This document shows positions 16,301 to 20,863 of a DNA stretch of 20,863 nucleotides, piece by piece. Position 1 is the first letter of the stretch, and the number at the start of each line of letters is the position of its first letter. Under the pieces are notes generated by a model, which searched no databases, was not told the DNA's origin, and saw only the letters and a list, made by a program, of their open reading frames with translations. The stretch comes from Nannochloropsis salina CCMP1776 (taxonomy: Eukaryota > Sar > Eustigmatophyceae > Eustigmatales > Monodopsidaceae). The DNA is taken from contig SDOX01000096.1 of assembly GCA_004565275.1 (NCBI GenBank), forward strand, positions 414,212 through 435,074. Reading direction: 5' to 3'. Position numbers and translations under genes: made by a program.

Positions 16301-18728
16301 TTGATCGTAGACCGCGTTCAGCTTGGAGGCCTTGGTCTTCCAGAATGTGATTTCCTCGTCGGGGGTGGGTAGAAGGCCTGTGGGGAGAAAGCGGGGCGGA
16401 AGGCGGGCAGGGAAGGAAGGTGGGGGGGAGATAAATGGAAAGGACCGAAATATTGACGAAATATGAGGAGGCGAAAGCCATTGCTCTGTCTACACGTATC
16501 AATTGACGCGTACACCTGCACCGATAAAGATACATACACAAAGAACTTTTCTCACGCTGCACATCTGCACTAACAATGTATCGTACATACTACTATACCT
16601 TGTTTGAGAAGACTTTCGGAATCCTGTCGCAGAACCTGCCGGATCTGTGCGAAGAAAGTCAAAGGGAAGGGAGTGGGAGGGCGTGAACGAGCAGGAATGG
16701 GTCCGAAGTAGGAAATGAGGAAATAACGAGGCAAGCAGGCATGAGAAAAGGGGGATATGACCCCATCCTTCCACACGCGGGCCCATGCACACCGACAAAA
16801 GAACGTCCCAAGGACGATGAAGCAGGCTGAAGGCGCACCTGTTTCGTCCAGGTCGCCACGGCGCTTTCCAATAGGGCTAACCGGTTGCGGCTGCCCCCCC
16901 CTACTGGCCCCGGGCCTACCCCCCTGTGTGTAGGCGAGAAACAAGCGAGGACCCGTTGTTCAATTTCTTTTTAAAAGAAAATATCGCGTCTTTCCCGCGC
17001 CTTCATATCCCTTTTTTTCTATTCCCTCGTCTATTTCCCGTTCCCTCCTTCTTCTGCCCCCCACCTTCCTCCCACCCATCCTCCTCCCCTCCCTCCTCAC
17101 AAATTGCCTCCACTGGCTGCCAGGACAGCCTCTCCGGCGGCAGACGGGGGCCCAAGGAGTCCGTCGATAGGTGGCATGGGCAGGCGGATCTGTCCCTTGA
17201 CTTGACCGCTCAATATGGTCATAGCGGAGAGGAAGGTAAAGAAGCGGTCTATCACCTGCGTGGTAGGAGGGCGAGAAAAAAGGGGGGGTAAGGCGCCCAT
17301 GCAGACCAGGGTCCGGTCCGAAGGGATCTTTGCTTATCAGGCGTCGAGGAGAGTGGGCTGGCGGAAGGGGTGGTATGGGAGGGTATGGGGGTTGTGTGCC
17401 TTCCACACACAAATTGTGGATTGCGTTGGAGAGAAGCGACGGCCGCTTGCGTCATGAGGAGGGCATGCGCTGGAAAGACTACCCGGAGTTTCCCCCGCGA
17501 CGGAAGGGCTGATCGTGTCCAGACTAGACCTGGGGAAAAACGTCCTCATGCTCCTCCTAAGTCCCTTCTGCAACGTTCGCACAGATGCTAAAACCTGACC
17601 CCTTCCCTGTCGCATTCCTCCCTGCCTTCCACCCCTCTTCCCTTTCCTCCCTGCCTCCCTCCCTCCTCCCCTCCTTCACCTGCTTGGTCGCGATCTCTCC
17701 CCATTTGGCTTGGTTTTGCGGGTTGGTCAAGAGGGGGAGATAGATTTCATAGAGAAGCCGCTCCAAATTCTCTAGGGGGGAGGGACCAGAAAGCTCAAGG
17801 ACGAGGACAGCCGTTTCCATGGGGGGAGGGGGGGAGGAAGGGGTGGAGGAGGAGGGCGGGAACGGGGACGTGGCGGAGGTGGAGGTGGAAGAGGTGGGGA
17901 AAAGCTTGAGGAAGAGGACGTGTTTGCTTTTGCCGAGCTTCCGAGGCATGAGGGTCTCAAGCTTGAGACTCTCAGGGGCCTGTTTAGATAGGAAGATTAT
18001 ATGGGCACGACCTTGAACCTTTCCTGATGTAATAGCATGGCATTTTAGCCTCGATTCGAAGTTTTCTGAGATAGCCATATCAAAAGATCGCTTTCCACGC
18101 ACGCCCCCTGCCTCCAGAGCCCTCGCAGAGACCAGGCTCGCAGTCAACGGACAGGCCAGGTGCTGAACAGTGGTTCCCTTGTCTGGGATACCTCCCATGT
18201 TCCGTCCTTGTCCTTCGTCTCCTGCTCCCCGTTCCCTCTCCCAAACGTACCAACAAAAAGCATTTTTCGTCGTTTTCTAGAAACTCGTGGAGCTTGCTCA
18301 CGTTCTCCTCGCTGTAGAATGCTTTGTCGAAGGTACTCCTGCCGTCTCCTCTTCCCTTATCTCTGTGACCAGGCTGTGGGGCCTTGTGTTTTCCACTGAA
18401 CGAGGACAGGAGGCGTTGTCGGAGAAAAAGAACCCTGTATAGAAAGAAGGGAAAGGGAAGGAGTGCATTCGAGAGAGAGAATTTGAGACAAAAATATAGA
18501 AATTGCGGAATAAAGACGGAAAAAAGAAAAAGGAACAATAAAATGAAAAAAAGGACCAGCGAAATAAAGAAGAAAATAAGAAAATAGTGAAATGCTCGGA
18601 AAACCCGTCCCGCCACGGAATTAGGGTCGATATGTGTTGGAAGAAAGGGTATTGACACGTTTGTGGGCTTACCGAGAATCTTGGTCAAATGGAGGTACAT
18701 CATTTTCGATTGATTCCGGGTCGTTCAT
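764..18728 (-). CDS. Axonemal outer-arm dynein heavy chain, beta class (whole gene, 15 exons)
   Basis: This encodes the ATP-driven motor subunit of the outer dynein arm, which slides axonemal doublet microtubules to beat flagella. Hand-built exons, 5' to 3': 18728-18673, 18395-18251, 17979-17680, 17255-17101, 16923-16839, 16644-16599, 16377-16277, 16019-15919, 15629-15509, 15210-15127, 14945-14798, 14397-14270, 14015-13881, 13669-13505, 13303-764. Every intron is GT...CAG and all junctions keep phase, giving about 4,769 residues; animal beta chains have about 4,490. Domain order is N-terminal tail (DHC_N1), linker, AAA1-AAA4 with intact P-loops, stalk, AAA5-AAA6, C-terminal domain. Class call: the tail reads LESAVATWTKQ, LPTPDEEITFWK and FHKLAKVEVGGIKG, and the C-terminal region reads FGLHPNAEIGF, as in outer-arm beta chains. 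Least certain are exon 1, the exon 2/3 junction and the exon 5 acceptor. The gene looks intact and functional. Confidence 0.93.
1597..1690 (-). other. Gly/Glu-rich low-complexity insert in the C-terminal region
   Basis: Between the conserved LLEFQPREG block and the next conserved block, the protein carries about 30 residues made almost only of Gly, Glu, Ala and Arg (for example EEGGAEDGEEGGPGG). The DNA is a purine-rich GGA/GAG-type tract on the coding strand, like the non-coding repeats at both window ends. Such an insert is not typical of the family at this place. It probably forms a surface loop that the fold tolerates. Confidence 0.8.
4290..5258 (-). other. Dynein stalk coiled coils and microtubule-binding domain
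   Basis: Between AAA4 and AAA5. An Ala/Glu/Lys-rich ascending helix (CC1) starts near 5258. The globular microtubule-binding region lies about 4880-4600 (TELKNLKTPP, HKWERAKKMM, ANLCTWVVNMY). The descending helix (CC2) runs to about 4290, ending in RWGSEIERLKER. Spacing of the two helices around the roughly 100-residue tip is normal for axonemal heavy chains. This tip contacts the B-tubule of the neighbouring doublet. Confidence 0.93.
5909..9091 (-). other. AAA1-AAA4 nucleotide-binding core of the dynein motor
   Basis: Four Walker A loops, reading along the protein: AAA1 GPAGTGKTE (9091-9065), AAA2 GPAGTGKTA (8182-8156), AAA3 GTAGTGKTS (7030-7004), AAA4 GVGGSGKQS (5935-5909). Walker B and sensor stretches are present: CFDEFNRI in AAA1, VVLDGDIDAVWIESMN in AAA2, MLLDDLNLPYVETYG in AAA3, and FLIRDSQVIDERF in AAA4. 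In the family AAA1 is the main ATPase and AAA3/AAA4 are regulatory. All key residues I can check are conserved, which argues for an active motor. Confidence 0.95.
13505..13669 (-). CDS. Dynein heavy chain exon 14
   Basis: 55 codons, phase 0 at both ends. It starts after ATCTCAG and ends at donor GTAGGAGGGG. It encodes the DHC_N1 stretch EDYAQFKEQVQDLDRRL through LLNRSIIEDELE, aligning with the family's DLDRRL...FDD...LLERP block. The reading continues into exon 15 as a continuous conserved motif. Confidence 0.93.
13881..14015 (-). CDS. Dynein heavy chain exon 13
   Basis: 45 codons, phase 0 at both ends, acceptor TTTACAG, donor GTAATAAG. It encodes VEVGGIKGRTV through PYDLMDVQAAQFQ, the GGIKG block of DHC_N1, followed directly by the DLDRRL exon. 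Confidence 0.93.
14270..14397 (-). CDS. Dynein heavy chain exon 12
   Basis: Two bases plus 42 codons. Acceptor CTGTCTTTCAG, donor GTGAGAAG. It encodes NPWRIQHGALFGRLELFIER and ends FHKLAK, the family's W...vFxRLxxFxxRL block. It completes a Glu codon split with exon 11 and runs straight into VEVGGIKG of exon 13. Confidence 0.92.
14798..14945 (-). CDS. Dynein heavy chain exon 11
   Basis: 49 codons plus one base. Acceptor CTTTTTCAG, donor GTGAATGC. It encodes ARRYVSGERVFAHIEKEE through FKETYASYKDTATA, which fits the DHC_N1 segment between the IW.xSxxYN motif and the next W-block. Confidence 0.9.
15127..15210 (-). CDS. Dynein heavy chain exon 10
   Basis: 28 codons, phase 0 at both ends. Acceptor CTTGGCAG, donor GTAAGGGA. 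It encodes IWKNSKHYNTPARL and LMRELSNSVILQ, matching the conserved IWxxSxxYxTPxRLxxLLxEI(S/C)N motif of DHC_N1. Confidence 0.93.
15509..15629 (-). CDS. Dynein heavy chain exon 9
   Basis: One base plus 40 codons. Acceptor GTCTCCAG, donor GTAAGTGAGG (near-perfect consensus). It encodes KYLRPLEAWITRL through FKPILHIVLL, which leads into the IWKNSKHYN exon. Confidence 0.92.
15919..16019 (-). CDS. Dynein heavy chain exon 8
   Basis: 33 codons plus two bases. Acceptor GCGTCCCCAG, donor GTGCGGCG. It encodes VLKVLEQAQSTYMASFQRL and EANDN. The split codon gives Ser and then KYLRPL, matching the family's EAxDNxKYL motif. Confidence 0.92.
16277..16377 (-). CDS. Dynein heavy chain exon 7
   Basis: Two bases plus 33 codons. 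Acceptor TCTCCCCACAG, donor GTAGGGCG. It encodes LLPTPDEEITFWKTKASKLN and VYDQLQSQRVKK. The GxxPTPxxEIxFWK...LxxxxxQL motif is diagnostic of the outer-arm heavy-chain tail. Confidence 0.94.
16599..16644 (-). CDS. Dynein heavy chain exon 6 (micro-exon, 46 bp)
   Basis: 15 codons plus one base, IRQVLRQDSESLLKQ. Acceptor TTTCTTCGCACAG, donor GTATAGTA. It joins WTKQ of exon 5 to the LLPTPDEE exon through a split Gly codon, reproducing the family pattern W..QIxxVLxxDSxxxLLxG. Confidence 0.92.
16839..16923 (-). CDS. Dynein heavy chain exon 5 (two in-frame acceptors)
   Basis: It ends with RNRLALLESAVATWTKQ before donor GTGCGCC. I place the start after the first AG downstream of a pyrimidine-containing stretch (CTACACACAG), which adds an 11-residue Gly-rich segment (GVGPGPVGGGS). 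A second CAG 33 bases on, after a run of eight G, would start the exon at 16890 in the same phase without that segment. The LESAV...W.KQ motif is present either way. Confidence 0.82.
17101..17255 (-). CDS. Dynein heavy chain exon 4
   Basis: 51 codons plus two bases. Acceptor CTACCACGCAG, donor GTGAGGAG. It encodes VIDRFFTFLSAMTIL and GQVKGQIRLPMP, matching the family's GQVKGxTxLPLP motif, followed by a variable linker that crosses the next intron. Confidence 0.9.
17680..17979 (-). CDS. Dynein heavy chain exon 3 (low-complexity insert; start uncertain)
   Basis: 100 codons if it starts after TCTAAACAG (17982-17980). Donor GTGAAGGAGG. It encodes APESLKLETLMPRKL, KHVLFLKLFP, then about 25 Ser/Thr/Pro residues (about 17900-17820), then LERLLYEIYLPLLTNPQNQ and KWGEIATKQ. 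The conserved P-L-L-x-N-x-x-N-x-x-x-W segment confirms the N-terminal tail. The frame stays open further upstream, and a start at 18023 paired with a donor 4 bases further into intron 2 fits the family better in length. Confidence 0.85.
18251..18395 (-). CDS. Dynein heavy chain exon 2
   Basis: One base plus 48 codons. Acceptor TCCTCGTTCAG, donor GTACGTTT. The second half, TFDKAFYSEENVSKLHEFLE and NDEKCFLL, resembles the family's N-terminal L..FL....LLV block. The first half is a hydrophilic, basic stretch without clear match. Use of the GTACGT donor gives phase 0; a nearby GT at 18246 gives phase 1 (see findings). Confidence 0.78.
18673..18728 (-). CDS. Dynein heavy chain exon 1 with proposed start codon
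   Basis: ATG at 18728-18726 has A at -3. An in-frame TAG lies three codons upstream (18737-18735). It encodes MNDPESIENDVPPFDQDS plus two bases before donor GTAAGCCC, in phase with the strong exon 2 acceptor (split Arg codon). A second frame in the same exon begins ATG-ATG at about 18711 and reads MMYLHLTKIL. It would need a weaker acceptor, so I prefer the first. Transcript evidence would settle this. Confidence 0.55.
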
Positions 18729-18761
18729 TGTACCCTAACTATGAGCGTAAAGGGGGTCATG

Positions 18762-18767
18762 TATATA
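18762..18767 (-). promoter_or_regulatory. TATATA element upstream of the dynein start
   Basis: TATATA lies about 34-39 bp upstream of the proposed ATG. On the plus strand the same bases read TATATAAAAG, a better TATA box but facing away from the gene. If used for the dynein, the 5' leader would be very short, so the assignment is weak. Confidence 0.2.
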
Positions 18768-19188
18768 AAAGTGAAGGATCTAGCGAGACCTAGGGCATCA
18801 TTCGAAAGCAAGCATTTGACCCTGAGCTTGTGGCTCTACAAAGAATCGGAGGCGCCTGAGTTATTCCCATTTTCAAAGTGGAACTTCACATACGTACATA
18901 TACAGCTAAGAATGAATGTGAACAACGAAACCTATTAAGAGGCTGTACTACTGCTGAAAAAAGAACAAATTTGGTATTTTGCACGCAGGCTAGGTGAACA
19001 AAGCCCCAAATTTCCCCTACTTGTTTATAGGGGCGAGCGAGAAAGCTATGTTTGCATCTCTACATATTGATGGGACAAAGGCCCCATTGTCGAGGGAAAA
19101 AAAAACAACTGTTATGCCTGAGGTGTATGAAAAGCGTCATTCACGAGAGGGGACTGACAGGGCCCCATGAAAAAAATGCCCTGATCTT

Positions 19189-19222
19189 TCAAATCATGCC
19201 ATTCCAGTGTCAAATGATTTGA
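19189..19222. repeat. Short inverted repeat (9-bp arms)
   Basis: TCAAATCAT at 19189-19197 and its exact reverse complement ATGATTTGA at 19214-19222, with a 16-base loop. It could form a hairpin in spacer DNA or RNA. No role is evident, and chance is quite possible. Confidence 0.5.
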
Positions 19223-19835
19223 GTAGTAGATTTTCTTTCTACCTTCGATGAAATCTATGTACGTGGAAAAAAGTGTCTGTAGGAGTCAGCATATGCACAA
19301 TTTGGCCAATCTAGCACAATTTGAAGGGAGGAAAGTTTCCCCCAAAAATGCGCGAAAGCAGCTGGCAAGTAACATACTTGCCGTGTCCCCGGTTATATTT
19401 TTTTCCAATTTTCTCATGGTCTTAACACGCAGTTTCAGGTCTACTTCAGCGCTATGAAAGCAAAAAACATTCAAACACTTTATTTGTAATGTGTACGGTG
19501 GCTCGCTGACAACTTCGTTGAAGAAATAGTTCAATCTTTCATTCTCGACGAGGATGAGAATGCAAGGAAAACGGCAGGGACGTCGTTCAACGCTTTTTTA
19601 AAATCTCAAAAAAACAGACGCCACTTATGCAACCCCCCGTCCTTATCAGTCTTCCTCTTCGAACCATACCCGATTCTCGCTCCCAATCTTTCATCGCCCT
19701 TACGTCATGCGCGGTGTAGCGGAGCACAATTACACAACAATTCGCAAAACAATCCCGGATACAAATGGCAGGCGGCCCACAGAAGAGAATAGACCGCTGA
19801 AATGCACACATGCAGATACGGCCCCCCTTAATCTC

Positions 19836-19841
19836 TTTATT
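19836..19841 (-). promoter_or_regulatory. Candidate polyadenylation signal AATAAA for the right-edge gene
   Basis: AATAAA on the minus strand, about 400 bp after the possible stop at 20237-20235. Another lies at 19479-19484. It is useful only if the right-edge gene model is right. Confidence 0.2.
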
Positions 19842-20234
19842 TTCTTCGATACGCGCCCCCTTTCCTATCTTCCTTTTCGTATGTAAATATTTATGTGGAT
19901 CAAAGAAAGCCTGAGGTACAGGATAGGGGGTGAATGGTATGTTTAATTGTGGTACTTATACATCCTTCTTTCCTCCTGACGTGCCATGGGCAGGGGATTT
20001 GCGAAAGAAGGCTTGTGGAGATGCAAGCCCGCTGGCAAGGCATTCTCGTCCTTCGTGGCCCTACCATTATAAGAAGAAGTTGATCCATGCATTTCATCCT
20101 CCATTCTGACAAGCCATCCGTCTCACATACACCCTGGCTTCCTCAGGTCTTTCCCGTCACTCCATTTCCGTGATATCGATCTTGTGCCGTCTGGTGGAGT
20201 CTGCACGCGCTCCGCGTCGCGGGGGGAGATTGAT

Positions 20235-20341
20235 TCAAGCTAAGAATAGAATTTTTCTCGGCATTACCAGTTCCACAAAAGCCGTCGGAGTCGCTGAGAT
20301 CCTTACGTGAGACTCGCTCCAGTACGTGACAATGAGCAGCG
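20235..20341 (-). CDS. Unidentified gene 2, last visible exon (tentative)
   Basis: It begins after a pyrimidine-rich stretch and ACTGCAG at 20348-20342. Two bases complete an Ala codon split with the exon at 20593-20690, then it reads LLIVTYWSESH. If read on, it continues VRISATPTAFVELVMPRK and stops at TGA 20237-20235. A good donor GTAAGG follows SESH at 20306, so the exon may instead end at 20307 with more exons downstream. With the upstream exon it makes a hydrophobic stretch IIAEAFALLIVTYW, likely a membrane segment. Family not recognised. Confidence 0.4.
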
Positions 20342-20592
20342 CTGCAGTCATGATGCCAAGGCCGGGAAGGGAGGACAGACAGAGAGGAGGAATGGGTCGT
20401 ACATACCGAATCAGTATGGAGGGGCTCCAGGTGGGAGGGGGAGGGAGGTATTGGGGAAGGAAGAGAGGTGCAAAGGAGGGAAGAAGAGGGAGAGGGAGGG
20501 GAAGGGAAAGAGAACGCCGAAGGAGGAAAAAGACGTGAGGGGTGGGAGGGAAGCACGATCAAGTATCGACCTGAGAATACCTTAAAATCTAC

Positions 20593-20690
20593 CAAACGCC
20601 TCCGCAATTATCATAAATTTACCCTCTTTATTCTGCACCCTCCCGCCCGGATCCCCTTCCAGGATTTGAGTAAAACCAGCACGGTAGGCC
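20593..20690 (-). CDS. Unidentified gene 2, internal exon (tentative)
   Basis: One base, 32 codons, one base. It follows a long pyrimidine tract ending CTCGGCGTAG and stops at donor GTAGATTT. It encodes AYRAGFTQILEGDPGGRVQN followed by KEGKFMIIAEAF. Phases fit the exons proposed on both sides. The residue mix looks like real protein rather than the low-complexity translation of the flanking DNA. No family recognised; a membrane or channel-type protein is possible. Confidence 0.45.
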
Positions 20691-20762
20691 CTACGCCGAG
20701 GGGAAGGAGGAAAAAGAAGAAGAAGGGAGGGAAGGAAGCGTACGGTCAGGGAACCCATTCAC

Positions 20763-20863
20763 CGCGACCGATGGAAGCACACGGCGAAGAGAATGGGGAA
20801 ATGGCGCCGGTGAGGAGAGGGAAAGGAAAGGGAAGGGAGGGAGGGAGGGAGGGAGGGAGGGAG
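20763..20863 (-). CDS. Unidentified gene 2, partial exon at right edge (tentative)
   Basis: Upstream of donor GTGAATGG at 20762, one frame reads HFPILFAVCFHRS plus two bases, which complete an Arg codon with the next exon. The hydrophobic run would be another membrane segment. The upstream part is a pure pyrimidine repeat with no AG, so no acceptor is visible and the exon's 5' limit is unknown. Confidence 0.28.
20835..20863 (+). repeat. GGGA tetranucleotide microsatellite at right edge
   Basis: At least seven GGGA/GGAG units run off the end of the window; on the minus strand this is CTCC/TCCC. It has the same motif and orientation as the repeat at 166-197. Confidence 0.93.

Larger units (their letters stand above)
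18729..20234. other. AT-richer intergenic spacer
   Basis: About 1.5 kb with visibly lower GC than the dynein exons. It should contain the dynein promoter and, if gene 2 is real, its 3' UTR. The open frames here (for example 82 codons at 19286-19534 on the minus strand, 69 codons at 19248-19457 on the plus strand) overlap each other and show no motif, so I do not call them. No tRNA-like structure was found. Confidence 0.6.

Noticed and set aside
18384-18587. 67-codon plus-strand Lys/Arg-rich frame
   Set aside because: Translation of an A/G-rich intron tract opposite dynein intron 1; low-complexity and no motif.
19286-19534. 82-codon minus-strand frame in the spacer
   Set aside because: No recognisable motif, overlaps a similar-size plus-strand frame, and lies in AT-richer DNA without splice or promoter context that favours it.
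20143-20607. 154-codon minus-strand frame, Ser/Pro-rich
   Set aside because: Its middle is a pyrimidine tract best read as an intron of gene 2; the protein-like exons there use other frames.

Overview
This is a eukaryotic nuclear window, GC-rich, with GT-AG introns of about 180-420 bp. Nearly all of it is one minus-strand gene encoding an axonemal outer-arm dynein heavy chain of the beta class (relatives of animal DNAH9/11/17 and of the beta chain of the Chlamydomonas outer arm). The gene implies an organism that has, or recently had, motile flagella. The intron style, composition and abundant GGGA/GGA repeats suggest a microalga or other protist. A stramenopile such as a eustigmatophyte is my guess, but the sequence alone does not settle it.

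Layout, left to right. At 2-259 (+) lies what may be the 3' end of an unidentified plus-strand gene, running in from the left edge through a GGGA microsatellite, with an AATAAA at 410-415. It would be tail-to-tail with the dynein. From about 661 to 771 is a purine tract on the dynein strand, with G-runs around the stop codon. The dynein coding region runs from an ATG at 18728 down to a stop at 764. I reconstructed 15 exons by hand. All introns are GT-AG with CAG acceptors, the phases fit at every junction, and the spliced protein is about 4,770 residues. Fourteen introns crowd the first ~590 codons (18.7-13.3 kb). The last ~4,180 codons are one uninterrupted 12.5-kb exon holding the linker, all six AAA modules, the stalk with its microtubule-binding domain, and the canonical C-terminus.

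From 18.73 to 20.23 kb is a more AT-rich spacer in which I see no convincing gene. From about 20.24 kb to the right edge there is tentative evidence for the 3' part of a second minus-strand gene. It has two or three short exons whose phases agree and which encode a protein with hydrophobic stretches. I do not recognise its family.

No mobile element, CRISPR array, rRNA or tRNA was found. The most interesting points are the extreme 5' clustering of introns beside a 12.5-kb intronless remainder, the G-rich stop-codon region, frame-compatible alternative splice choices near the dynein N-terminus, and the unnamed second gene.
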